DNA of 64,000 nt from Flavobacteriales bacterium UBA3477 (GTDB taxonomy: Bacteria; Bacteroidota; Bacteroidia; Flavobacteriales; Schleiferiaceae). Below are positions 1 to 8,380 of the stretch, piece by piece (positions within the stretch are counted from its first letter, which is position 1; each line of letters opens with the position of its first letter). The stretch spans positions 48,966 through 112,965 of the forward strand of contig DFQY01000053.1 in assembly GCA_002378005.1 (NCBI GenBank), in the 5' to 3' direction. The translations under genes and the position numbers were made by a program. Under the pieces are notes generated by a model. It had not been told where the DNA came from. It ran no database searches and saw only the letters and a list, made by a program, of their open reading frames with translations.

Positions 1-1
1 T

Positions 2-859
2 CTGAAATCTGGTGATCAGATTGAAGTCTTAACATCCTTGAAACAAGAGCCAAAGGAAGATTGGCTAAGTTTTGTTAAAACGGGTAAGGCTAAGCAGCGT
101 ATTCGTCAAAGCTTAAAGAAGGAAAAGCAATTGATTACTGGCCAAGGACAAATGACCTTGGAGCGTAAACTCAAAGTGCTCAAGCTAAAGGCTACGCACA
201 GCAACATTCAGAAGCTTGTAAATTATTTCGGATTGAAGAATCCAGACGAATTATTTTTCAAGGTTGGGTTGGGTGTCATCGATAATAAGAAGCTGCGTGA
301 ATATGCGAGAGAGACGGCGGGTCTTGTCAACTACTTCAAGAGAAGAATAGTAAAGAGTTCCTACGCCAAGCAAAAGCCGCTTTCTAAAGAGGCGAAGAAG
401 GACTTGATGCTCGTTTTTGGTACCGACGAGCACGAAATGGAATATACATTAGCCAAATGCTGCAATCCTATACCTGGTGATCGTGTATTTGGTTTTGTGA
501 CCACTGCTGAAGGATTAAAAGTTCATAGGGATGATTGCCCAAATGCGGTGTTGTTACAAAGTCGTTTTGCGAATAGAACACTTAAAGCAACGTGGATTGA
601 TAAAAAAGGATCGTTCGCGACCATCAACCTACTCATTGAAGGAATGGATAGAATGGGATTAGTAAATGACGTTACGAAAGTCATTTCAAGCGAGCTTAGT
701 TTGAATATTAAAGCTATTTCTTTTGCCGTTGACGATGGGTTATTCTCAGGGCAAGTAACCATAGAAGTCGCGGATAAAGTGGCTTTGACGGATACAATCA
801 CGAATATTAAACAATTAGAGGGTATTAGTACTGTCTCTAGGGTAGGTAAATTCGGCTGA
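2..859 (+). CDS. RelA/SpoT (p)ppGpp synthetase/hydrolase, C-terminal half (5' cut by window edge)
   Basis: The reading frame is open from base 2 to the stop at 857-859, so the gene begins upstream of the window and only the regulatory half is seen. The first residues (SGDQIEVLT) are the end of a TGS domain and are followed by the EPKEDWLSFV segment typical of RelA/SpoT proteins. A conserved cysteine region follows (LAKCCNPIPGD, then HRDDCPNA), and the last ~75 residues read as an ACT domain. Such C-terminal domains sense the ribosome or amino-acid state and control the N-terminal hydrolase/synthetase. Whether this enzyme is bifunctional or synthetase-only cannot be told because the catalytic half is missing. 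The fur-like gene follows 28 bp downstream on the same strand. Confidence 0.93.
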   Translation: MKSGDQIEVLTSLKQEPKEDWLSFVKTGKAKQRIRQSLKKEKQLITGQGQMTLERKLKVLKLKATHSNIQKLVNYFGLKNPDELFFKVGLGVIDNKKLREYARETAGLVNYFKRRIVKSSYAKQKPLSKEAKKDLMLVFGTDEHEMEYTLAKCCNPIPGDRVFGFVTTAEGLKVHRDDCPNAVLLQSRFANRTLKATWIDKKGSFATINLLIEGMDRMGLVNDVTKVISSELSLNIKAISFAVDDGLFSGQVTIEVADKVALTDTITNIKQLEGISTVSRVGKFG

Positions 860-887
860 TTCAACGTATTTTAGCGCTTTAATTCTC

Positions 888-1337
888 ATGGGTACAAAGG
901 AGGCATACGAGAAGGTTAAAGAAGTGTTCGGTCGCTACTTGGAAGAAAACAACCAAAGAAAGACTCCGGAACGCTTTGCAATATTGAAAGAGGTCTACGA
1001 AAACGAAGATCATTTCGATGTAGAAACTTTGTACCTCAATATGAAAAACAAGAATTACCGCGTTTCTCGTGCCACATTGTACAATACCATCGAATTATTG
1101 ATCACTTGTGGCTTGGTTCGCAAACATCAGTTCGGACAGAACCAGAGCTTTTACGAGAAATCATATTTCAACAAACAACACGATCATGTGATTCTAACGG
1201 ATACCGGTGAGGTATTCGAATTTTGTGATCCCAGGATTCAAAACATTAAACAAACGATTGAAGATTTGTTCGGTGTAGATGTGGAAAGCCATAGCTTGTA
1301 CTTCTACGCTAAGCGAAAACCTTCTAACAACAACTAA
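888..1337 (+). CDS. Fur-family transcriptional regulator
   Basis: A 149-residue protein with the Fur layout: an N-terminal winged helix (recognition region SRATLYNTIELL around residues 60-71) and a C-terminal dimerisation domain containing HDH at 98-100. The pattern TPERFAIL near residue 27 is also typical. The C-terminal CxxC pairs that hold structural zinc in many Fur proteins are absent; the only cysteines are near residues 74 and 113. The regulated metal (iron, zinc or peroxide sensing) cannot be deduced. It lies between the RelA/SpoT gene and purA, with only 2 bp before purA, so the three genes are probably cotranscribed. An imperfect -7 box (TATTTTAG at 867-874) sits 13 nt before the start. 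Confidence 0.88.
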   Translation: MGTKEAYEKVKEVFGRYLEENNQRKTPERFAILKEVYENEDHFDVETLYLNMKNKNYRVSRATLYNTIELLITCGLVRKHQFGQNQSFYEKSYFNKQHDHVILTDTGEVFEFCDPRIQNIKQTIEDLFGVDVESHSLYFYAKRKPSNNN

Positions 1338-1339
1338 AT

Positions 1340-2611
1340 ATGGCTGTAGATGTGCTGCTAGGACTCCAATGGGGTGATGAAGGCAAGGGTAAAATTGTTG
1401 ATGTACTAACCAAAGAGTACGATATCATTGCACGATTCCAAGGAGGTCCCAATGCTGGGCATACATTGGAGTTTGAAGGTAAGAAGCATGTTCTTCACAC
1501 TATTCCTTCTGGTGTTTTCCACCACGATGTAATGAATGTGGTAGGTAATGGTGTAGTGATCGACCCAGTGATCTTCAAGGGTGAGTTGGATAAACTCATG
1601 GCTCAAGAGCCAGATGTATCGAAGCGTTTGAAAATTTCTCGCAAGGCACATTTGATTTTGCCTACGCACAGATTATTGGATGCGGCCAGCGAAAGTGCCA
1701 AAGGCAAAAAGAAGATTGGTTCTACGTTGAAGGGAATTGGCCCTACATACATGGACAAGACTGGTAGAAATGGTCTGCGTGTAGGAGATATTCAACTAGA
1801 TAACTTCCAAGAACTCTACGACCAACTAGTCACCAAGCACAAACAACTGCTGAGTGGCTATGCTGATTTTGAGTACAATCTCGATGAACTAGAGCCTATT
1901 TGGTTTGCAGCTATTGAATACCTGCGTTCATTAGATATCATTGATAGTGAGCCTTATTTTCACACCAACTTGGCAGCTGGAAAAACCATCTTGGCTGAAG
2001 GTGCACAAGGCACACTGTTGGACATTGATTTTGGTAGCTATCCATTCGTAACCTCATCCAACACCACATGTGCCGGTGCTTGTACGGGTATGGGTATCGC
2101 TCCGAATACGATCAAAAACGTATATGGGATTTTCAAGGCTTATTGTACACGAGTCGGAAGTGGACCTTTCCCTACCGAATTGTTCGATACTACAGGCGAG
2201 ACCATTCAAGCAAACGGTCGCGAATTCGGTGCAACCACCGGTCGTCCGCGTCGTTGTGGTTGGTTAGATTTACCTGCTTTGAAATACGCTATCAACATTA
2301 ATGGCGTTACAGAGTTAATGATGATGAAAGCTGATGTGCTATCGGGAATAGGCAACTTGAAGATTTGTACCGCCTATAAGTACAATGGTGAGGTCATTGA
2401 TCACCTTCCCTACAAGCTTCAGGATGATTTGATTGAGCCAATTTTCACAGAAGTTCCAGGCTGGGATGAAGATTTGATGCAAATGACCAGCGAGGATGAA
2501 TTCCCTCAAACGTTCAAGTCGTACATCGCCTTCGTTGAAAAGGAAGTAGGCGTGCCTATTACCTTAGTGAGTGTAGGTCCAGATCGCGCTCAAACAATTC
2601 TTAGAAAGTAA
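1340..2611 (+). CDS. purA: Adenylosuccinate synthetase
   Basis: Makes adenylosuccinate from IMP, aspartate and GTP, the first committed step to AMP, in the cytoplasm. The 423-residue length is normal for the family. The GTP-binding signature QWGDEGKGKIVD is at residues 10-21, the IMP-site loop STLKGIGPTY is in the middle, and GRPRRCGWLD marks the C-terminal active-site region. The start ATG is 2 bp after the fur-like stop. The stop TAA (2609-2611) shares its last base with the ATG of the OstA-like gene, and a terminator-like hairpin follows directly at 2619-2648. Confidence 0.97.
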   Translation: MAVDVLLGLQWGDEGKGKIVDVLTKEYDIIARFQGGPNAGHTLEFEGKKHVLHTIPSGVFHHDVMNVVGNGVVIDPVIFKGELDKLMAQEPDVSKRLKISRKAHLILPTHRLLDAASESAKGKKKIGSTLKGIGPTYMDKTGRNGLRVGDIQLDNFQELYDQLVTKHKQLLSGYADFEYNLDELEPIWFAAIEYLRSLDIIDSEPYFHTNLAAGKTILAEGAQGTLLDIDFGSYPFVTSSNTTCAGACTGMGIAPNTIKNVYGIFKAYCTRVGSGPFPTELFDTTGETIQANGREFGATTGRPRRCGWLDLPALKYAININGVTELMMMKADVLSGIGNLKICTAYKYNGEVIDHLPYKLQDDLIEPIFTEVPGWDEDLMQMTSEDEFPQTFKSYIAFVEKEVGVPITLVSVGPDRAQTILRK

Positions 2612-4116
2612 TGAGAAAGGCCATACAACTTTGTGTGGCCCTTTTTTTCTCAACCGTAACCATCGGTTGGGGGCAAACAAAAATTCAAATTCTCAGTAGT
2701 GATATCACTGATATTACCAAAGGTAAATTCAATTCTAGAACCTACTACTTGAGAGGTAATGTCGGATTAAAGCAAGATGTAGCTTATATGTACTGTGATT
2801 CAGCGGTACTTAGGCAGCCTGAGAATACATTTGAAGCCTACGGAAATGTTCGTATCATTCAATCCGACACAGTTCGTATAAATGGTAAGGAGCTTTTTTA
2901 TTTAGGTGATCAGCGAGTGTTTACCATTAAAAAGGATGTTGTGTTAAAAACACCATCCTCTCGATTAGCAACTACTGTTCTTCGATATGATCGAAACAAT
3001 GCGACCGCATACTATTTGACGCGTTCTACTTTAGAGCGTAAAACTCTGAGATTAACCTCTGATGTTGGAAGCTACAATACGGACATAGACCTGGTAAAAC
3101 TGCGTGGTGATGTAGTGGCCGTTGATTCTTCATTCATGATGAATACGGACACCTTGTTGTATTATCCAAAACGGAATGTGTACGATTTTGCAGGGCCCAC
3201 TACAATGGTCCGGGATAGCACAACATTGTATTGTCAACAAGGTACTTATAAAGCGGATCAAACGCTCTTACGTCTTCAAGGCGGTGCCTCCATGATTTCT
3301 CCAGGTCAATTCATCAAAGCCTCGACCCTCGCCTATAATCTCAAAGCAAATAGTGGAGAACTTCAAGGCCAAGGCCTCGTAGCCGATACGGCCCAAGGCT
3401 TTGTGTTGGAAGGCGAATACATTAAATATATTAAGTCACCTGTTTTCGTCGATGCACACTTCCCTGTGTATTATCGTCAAGAGATGGATGGGGATACCCT
3501 GTATTCCAAGGGCGATACATTACACATCCGAGAAGATTCCTTGGGGTATAAAAACGTAGTGTTGAGAAATAACACACAATTCTTTAGTTCTGATTTTCAA
3601 GGAATTAGTCCAAATTTTAATTACAACGAAGGCAAGGAAGAATTGGCCCTATACCCCTCTCCTACACTTTGGAGCGACAAGAACCAATTCGCTTCAGACT
3701 CCGCTGCCTTAAAACTCAAAGAGGACCGCCTCGATAGCTTGTTTATGGTAGGGCTAGTTCGTATTGCAAGCCAAACGGATGATTCCATCTACTTCGACCA
3801 AACCATAGGAAAATTCTTACGGGGGAATTTTAATGAGGGCCAGCTAAAAACTATTCGACTCGACGGAAATGCACAGAATTACCTGCATAATGTAAGTAAT
3901 GGAGAAGCCATTGGCTTGAACAACAGTACTTGTTCTTGGCTTCAACTCAATTTCGAGGAAGGTACGGTCAGCCGTATACGAATGGCCAAAGATGTTCAAG
4001 CTACCTATAGACCTATTGAGGATGGAGGGCCCCAGTGGTTAGAAGGTTGCAAGCCAAACTTTAATCTACGACCCGAAAAAGCAATCCTTAGGCCTCAAGA
4101 TGCTTTTCTAAAATAG
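2611..4116 (+). CDS. OstA/LptA-like LPS-transport protein
   Basis: A 501-residue exported protein with a signal peptide ending at GWGQ (about residue 22). It continues as a long series of short beta-strand repeats of the OstA/LptA type (for example LRGNVGLKQDVAYMYCDSAV and YGNVRIIQSDTVRINGKEL), the fold that forms the periplasmic bridge carrying lipopolysaccharide to the outer membrane. It is much longer than enteric LptA (~185 residues), as is usual for the Bacteroidota OstA-like family. The ATG overlaps the purA stop by one base and there is no good downstream start that keeps a signal peptide. Its last 29 bp overlap the convergent MazG-like gene. Confidence 0.82.
   Translation: MRKAIQLCVALFFSTVTIGWGQTKIQILSSDITDITKGKFNSRTYYLRGNVGLKQDVAYMYCDSAVLRQPENTFEAYGNVRIIQSDTVRINGKELFYLGDQRVFTIKKDVVLKTPSSRLATTVLRYDRNNATAYYLTRSTLERKTLRLTSDVGSYNTDIDLVKLRGDVVAVDSSFMMNTDTLLYYPKRNVYDFAGPTTMVRDSTTLYCQQGTYKADQTLLRLQGGASMISPGQFIKASTLAYNLKANSGELQGQGLVADTAQGFVLEGEYIKYIKSPVFVDAHFPVYYRQEMDGDTLYSKGDTLHIREDSLGYKNVVLRNNTQFFSSDFQGISPNFNYNEGKEELALYPSPTLWSDKNQFASDSAALKLKEDRLDSLFMVGLVRIASQTDDSIYFDQTIGKFLRGNFNEGQLKTIRLDGNAQNYLHNVSNGEAIGLNNSTCSWLQLNFEEGTVSRIRMAKDVQATYRPIEDGGPQWLEGCKPNFNLRPEKAILRPQDAFLK
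2619..2648 (+). terminator. Intrinsic-terminator hairpin inside the first codons of the OstA-like gene (possible attenuator)
   Basis: A 9-bp stem, GGCCATACA (2619-2627) with TGTGTGGCC (2632-2640), contains one G-T wobble and closes an ACTT tetraloop. One C and then seven T (2642-2648) follow. This has every element of a rho-independent terminator, just after the purA stop, but it lies in codons 3-13 of the overlapping OstA-like gene. Translating ribosomes would melt the stem, so it could make ostA-like expression depend on translation coupling. Termination itself is inferred. Confidence 0.6.
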
Positions 4117-4486
4117 CGCCAATATTTGGTCTGAAATAGTTAGGCCCTTTCATCACCTTTCCATCCTCTCTGTAGATCGGCTTTCCGTCCGCCCCTAGTT
4201 TACTCATGTTGCTGGCTTGAATTTCTTCGAAGATCTCTTCAATGATGTGCTGCATGCCGTGGCTTAGAATGGTGCCACATAAAATGTACATCATATCCCC
4301 TAGTGCATCTGCGACTTCCACCGCATCGCCGGCCAATGCCGCTTCTAAATACTCTTCATTTTCTTCCGCCATTAATTTGTGTCTCAAGGCTATAGTATCC
4401 TCACCTACACGTGCTGCTGGTTGGTATTTATTAGTAATTCCAAACGTATCATGGAATTTTTCGACATGGTCCAATTGTTTCTTCAT
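4088..4486 (-). CDS. MazG/PRA-PH-like nucleoside triphosphate pyrophosphohydrolase family protein
   Basis: A 132-residue all-alpha protein with the acidic metal-binding pattern of the MazG/HisE superfamily: EENEEYLEA near residues 41-49, then EVADALGDMMYIL near residues 56-68 (ExxE followed by ExxD). Family members remove pyrophosphate from non-canonical nucleotides or phosphoribosyl-ATP. The exact substrate is unknown; no his genes are nearby, which argues against HisE. The C-terminal 29 bp overlap the end of the convergent OstA-like gene. A palindrome at 4513-4524 lies between its start and the divergent small membrane protein gene. Confidence 0.78.
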   Translation of the reverse strand: MKKQLDHVEKFHDTFGITNKYQPAARVGEDTIALRHKLMAEENEEYLEAALAGDAVEVADALGDMMYILCGTILSHGMQHIIEEIFEEIQASNMSKLGADGKPIYREDGKVMKGPNYFRPNIGAILEKHLEA

Positions 4487-4512
4487 GAGTGCCTTAAAAT
4501 GATTGAATGAGA

Positions 4513-4524
4513 TGTAAATTTACA
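4513..4524. promoter_or_regulatory. 12-bp palindrome in divergent gap, possible bidirectional -7 element
   Basis: TGTAAATTTACA is a perfect palindrome in the 40-bp gap between the MazG-like gene and the 63-residue membrane protein. Its core TAAATTTA differs by one base from the Bacteroidota -7 box TAnnTTTG on both strands. It ends 4 nt before the plus-strand ATG if read as a -7 box. No convincing -33 TTG was found on either side, so an operator is an equal alternative. Confidence 0.35.
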
Positions 4525-4526
4525 AC

Positions 4527-4718
4527 ATGGAAAACATTACCACAGGACATTGGATTTTCGCAGGAATATTTGCTGTTGCCTTTTTATCCTACCTCACCTA
4601 TAGTTACAGAAAAGACCTTAGACTTCACAAAGTTCATTACAGCGGTGGCGGAATTCAAGTCATGTTGCTGATCGTGATCACATTGTTCGTACTCTTCGTC
4701 TTCAAGCGAATCGTGTAG
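4527..4718 (+). CDS. Small two-helix membrane protein, unknown function
   Basis: A 63-residue protein with two predicted membrane helices (about residues 9-25 and 44-60) separated by a short basic loop (YSYRKDLRLHKVHY). The compact, fully hydrophobic helices, its good start and its position in a short intergenic space support a real gene. Function is unknown. It is 47 bp upstream of the E1 gene, which has its own promoter-like box in that gap. Confidence 0.65.
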   Translation: MENITTGHWIFAGIFAVAFLSYLTYSYRKDLRLHKVHYSGGGIQVMLLIVITLFVLFVFKRIV

Positions 4719-4732
4719 GGGCCTTTCTGTCG

Positions 4733-4740
4733 TATATTTG
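4733..4740 (+). promoter_or_regulatory. Candidate promoter -7 box of the E1 gene
   Basis: TATATTTG is an exact match to the Bacteroidota TAnnTTTG element, 25 nt before the E1 ATG. The expected upstream TTG is only partly matched (GTG at 4713-4715, spacing 17), so the assignment rests on the -7 box and on position. Confidence 0.5.
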
Positions 4741-4765
4741 TGAGGACTAATGTCAAACCTATCAC

Positions 4766-7162
4766 ATGACAGAGAAACATACCAAAGAAATAAGCTACCA
4801 GGAGTACAAGACCGAAGTACTTGAAGATTACCGTATTGCGGTGATGTCAAGAGAATGTTCCTTGATGGGGCGTCGTGAAGTACTTACCGGTAAAGCAAAG
4901 TTTGGTATTTTTGGTGCCGGGAAGGAATTGGCCCAGATTGCTTGGGCAAAAGCATTCCAAAAAGGTGATTTCCGTTCAGGGTATTACCGAGATCAAACCT
5001 TCATGATGGCCTTGGGAGAAATGGACGCTACGTCTTTCTTCACCTCACTGTATGCCGTAACCGATACCAAGGTTGAGCCTATGGCCGGAGGTCGACAAAT
5101 GAATGGTCATTTTGCCACCCGATCATTGGATGAAAATGGCCAATGGGTCGATCTTACCAAACAATACAACAGTTCTTCCGATATCAGTCCAACAGCAGCG
5201 CAAATGCCTAGACTTCTAGGTTTGGCGCAGGCATCGAAAGTATATAAAGAAGTTTCTTTTGAAGGCTCTGAAAAGTTCTCTAACAACGGGAACGAAGTGG
5301 CTTGGGGAACCATAGGAAATGCCTCTACTTCACAAGGGTTGTTTTTTGAAACAATCAATGCTGCAGGGGTTTTACAAGTTCCTATGGTCATTTCTATTTG
5401 GGATGATGAATACGGAATTTCCGTAGGAGCTGAATACCAGACTACTAAAGAAGATATCAGTGCTATTCTTAAAGGATTTCAGCGCGACGAACAAGGAAAA
5501 GGATATGACATTTTTGTCGTAGAAGCTTGGGATTACCCTGAGCTTATAAAGACCTTCTTACGTGCATCCAAAGTGGCTAGAGAAGAGCATGTACCTGTGA
5601 TGATTCACGTCAAGGGTATGACGCAACCTCAAGGACATAGTACATCCGGCTCTCACGAGCGCTATAAATCTCCGGAGCGATTGCAATGGGAAAAGGACCA
5701 TGATTGTATCCTGAAGTTTGGGCAGTGGATCGTGGATCGTGGCATTGCTACTCAGGAAGAATTAGACGAGGTAACACAAGAGGCGAAAAAAGCTACTAGA
5801 GAAGGAAAGAAAGACGCTTGGAGCATTTTCCAAAGCCTTCCTAAACAACTGCGTAATGAAGCCTTATCTCTATTGAAAGGCATTCAGCAAAAAGGTGAGA
5901 AAGGTATTTTCACCACTAATCTCATTCAGGAATTAGAAGCCCAGCAAGATCTTGATGCGGCGATGTCTATACGTGCCGTACGTAAAGCCGTGCGTATGGT
6001 GAACGGCGATGCTGCTATTGATATTGCCGCACTAAAGGCGTGGTTAGCGGCAGCGACAGCAGAACAAGAACGTCGATACAGTTCACATCTGTACAATCCA
6101 AACGATGATGATAAGCTCCTCAAATTTGTTGCCCCTGATGTCGAGAACGCGGAGCAGGTTGACGCCCGTATTGTGATCAGAGATAATTTTGATGCTCTTT
6201 TTGCTAAACATCCTCAGGCTATGGTCTTTGGTGAAGATTCGGGAAAGATTGGCGATGTAAACCAGGGACTAGAAGGTATGCAAACGAAATACGGAGAGAC
6301 CCGTGTTTCTGATGCCGGTATTCGCGAAGCCACCATTATAGGTCAAGGTATAGGGTTGGCCATGAGAGGTTTGCGACCCATTGCCGAGATTCAGTACTTA
6401 GATTATTTATTGTACGCGCTTCAGATCATGTCTGACGATTTAGCTACAGTGCATTATAGAACAGTAGGTGGCCAAATGGCTCCAACTATCGTTAGAACAC
6501 GCGGTCACAGACTTGAAGGTATTTGGCATTCGGGCTCTCCTATGGGTACAATCATCAACTCTATCAAGGGCATGTATGTGTTAGTACCTCGTAACATGGT
6601 GCAAGCCGCTGGTTTTTATAATAAATTAATGGAGCTCGAGACTCCTGCACTTGTAGTAGAATGCTTAAATGGTTACCGTAGAAAGGAATCGCTTCCTAAG
6701 AATTTAGGGGATTACACTACACCTATTGGAGCGGTCGAAGTATTGCAAGAAGGGTCTGATCTAACCTTGTTAACCTACGGTAGTAACTGTGTGTTAGCAC
6801 AAGCCGCATGCGATGAATTAACCACTTTAGGTATAAGTGTTGAACTTATTGATGCACAGTCTCTTATTCCTTTTGATTTAGAGCATGAAGTGGCCGCGAG
6901 TGTTCGTAAAACCAATGCCTTGGTAATCCTAGACGAAGATGTTCGAGGAGGTGCCAGCGCTTTCCTAATGCAACAAGTTTTAGAAGATCAGGGAGCATAT
7001 GAGTATCTTGATGCTGCGCCAATGACCATTACTTCAAAAGATCACCGACCTGCCTTCGCATCGGATGGAGATTATTTCTCTAAACCAAGCGTAGACGATA
7101 TGGTAGAGCACATCTATGGGTTAATGTACGAACGAAATCCACAGCAATACCCTGCCCTGTAA
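4766..7162 (+). CDS. Fused alpha/beta 2-oxoacid dehydrogenase E1 (branched-chain type)
   Basis: A 798-residue thiamine-diphosphate E1 in which alpha (about 1-430) and beta (about 450-798) subunits are one chain, as is common in Bacteroidota. It would decarboxylate branched-chain 2-oxoacids and pass the acyl group to an E2 lipoyl protein, which is not in this window. The alpha half has the TPP region GNASTSQGLFFETINAAG at 184-201 and WDDEYGISV at 212-220. The beta half has FGEDSGKIGDVNQGLEG and GQGIGLAMRGLRPIAEIQY. The Mg-binding GDG/GDA motif reads GNA here (N185), an unusual change. It is followed directly by the RsmB-like gene with no gap. Confidence 0.9.
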   Translation: MTEKHTKEISYQEYKTEVLEDYRIAVMSRECSLMGRREVLTGKAKFGIFGAGKELAQIAWAKAFQKGDFRSGYYRDQTFMMALGEMDATSFFTSLYAVTDTKVEPMAGGRQMNGHFATRSLDENGQWVDLTKQYNSSSDISPTAAQMPRLLGLAQASKVYKEVSFEGSEKFSNNGNEVAWGTIGNASTSQGLFFETINAAGVLQVPMVISIWDDEYGISVGAEYQTTKEDISAILKGFQRDEQGKGYDIFVVEAWDYPELIKTFLRASKVAREEHVPVMIHVKGMTQPQGHSTSGSHERYKSPERLQWEKDHDCILKFGQWIVDRGIATQEELDEVTQEAKKATREGKKDAWSIFQSLPKQLRNEALSLLKGIQQKGEKGIFTTNLIQELEAQQDLDAAMSIRAVRKAVRMVNGDAAIDIAALKAWLAAATAEQERRYSSHLYNPNDDDKLLKFVAPDVENAEQVDARIVIRDNFDALFAKHPQAMVFGEDSGKIGDVNQGLEGMQTKYGETRVSDAGIREATIIGQGIGLAMRGLRPIAEIQYLDYLLYALQIMSDDLATVHYRTVGGQMAPTIVRTRGHRLEGIWHSGSPMGTIINSIKGMYVLVPRNMVQAAGFYNKLMELETPALVVECLNGYRRKESLPKNLGDYTTPIGAVEVLQEGSDLTLLTYGSNCVLAQAACDELTTLGISVELIDAQSLIPFDLEHEVAASVRKTNALVILDEDVRGGASAFLMQQVLEDQGAYEYLDAAPMTITSKDHRPAFASDGDYFSKPSVDDMVEHIYGLMYERNPQQYPAL

Positions 7163-8380
7163 ATGTCCATTCAAACCCAAAGGTTGTTTCCGAATACCGT
7201 TGCTGGGGTTCTAGAAGCCTTAGAAATCACCTTTGGGAAAGGGATATACGCGGATAAGGTAGTTGAGCGTATTCTACGGCAGAATAAAAAGTGGGGATCA
7301 CGAGACCGAAGTTTTGTAGCCGAACATACCTATGAAATGGTGCGCTGGTGGGGCCTATTATGGGCTATTCTCGATCAAGACCCCAGTACTAAAAGGAAAG
7401 ATCTTCAAAAGCTTTTCGGAGTGTATTGGCTGTGGCGTGGGGGCATTCTCCCTGATTGGCCAAAATTCGATACCATTCGCGATATAGAGGTGGCGAATCG
7501 CCTAGAAGCCATTGATAACGTGGCCACGAAGGAAAGTTATGCATCATGGTTTTCGGAATTGGCAGAAGAGCAATTGGGCCCTGAGAAATGGTCGCGAATA
7601 GCTGCTGCAATGAATATCCCGAACACGGTCAACATACGTATAAACACCCTAAAAGCAAGTGTTGAACACGTTACTGCTTCTCTTGAGGACCACGGTATTA
7701 CATTATACGAGCATCCTATGTTTAAAGGTGCCTACTACATTGAAGGACGTCCGCGATTGAATCACATACCGTCCTTTCAGGAAGGGTGGTTTGAGGTGCA
7801 AGACGCTGGATCACAAAGTATTGCTCCATATTTACAACCCAGTCCAGGCGCTACTGTTATTGATGCCTGTGCCGGTGCGGGAGGTAAAACATTACACCTA
7901 GGAATGCTTATGAACAACCAGGGTCGATTAATCGCCATGGATGTCGAAGGTAGAAAGCTAGGTGAACTGCTCAAGCGCACGCAGCGAAGCGGGTTAGATA
8001 TCGTGGAGACTAAGGCATGGGAAGAACCGGGAGTCTTGGAAAGTCTGAAGGATACAGCAGATTATTTGTTGTTGGACGTTCCGTGCTCTGGTACAGGCGT
8101 GATAAAGCGTGAACCGGATACGAAGTGGAAATTGGAACCGGAACACTTGGATCGTTTAGAGGGTGTACAGCAAGAAATCATAAGCTCCTACTCTACTATG
8201 GTTAAACCTCAGGGCACTATGGTATATGCCACTTGTAGTATTTTGCCGCAAGAAAATGAACGCCAAGTACAGCGCTTTTTAGAATCTCACCCTGAATTTG
8301 AATTGATTGAAGATAAAAGCGTAGAGCCTTCTACCTATAACGATGGATTTTACATGGCCCGATTGAAACGAAACGCATGA
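7163..8380 (+). CDS. RsmB/NSUN-type RNA (cytosine-5) methyltransferase
   Basis: A 405-residue SAM-dependent enzyme of the Nol1/Nop2/Sun class that methylates C5 of a cytosine, probably in 16S rRNA. The SAM motif DACAGAGGKTLHLG is at about 233-246, the first cysteine motif LLDVPCSGTGVIKRE follows, and the catalytic motif YATCSILPQENE is near the C-terminus. The N-terminal ~130 residues are a helical domain in the place of the NusB-like domain of RsmB. Which cytosine it modifies is not deducible. The gene starts on the base after the E1 stop, and its end overlaps murQ by 4 bp (ATGA), so translation is probably coupled. Confidence 0.85.
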   Translation: MSIQTQRLFPNTVAGVLEALEITFGKGIYADKVVERILRQNKKWGSRDRSFVAEHTYEMVRWWGLLWAILDQDPSTKRKDLQKLFGVYWLWRGGILPDWPKFDTIRDIEVANRLEAIDNVATKESYASWFSELAEEQLGPEKWSRIAAAMNIPNTVNIRINTLKASVEHVTASLEDHGITLYEHPMFKGAYYIEGRPRLNHIPSFQEGWFEVQDAGSQSIAPYLQPSPGATVIDACAGAGGKTLHLGMLMNNQGRLIAMDVEGRKLGELLKRTQRSGLDIVETKAWEEPGVLESLKDTADYLLLDVPCSGTGVIKREPDTKWKLEPEHLDRLEGVQQEIISSYSTMVKPQGTMVYATCSILPQENERQVQRFLESHPEFELIEDKSVEPSTYNDGFYMARLKRNA

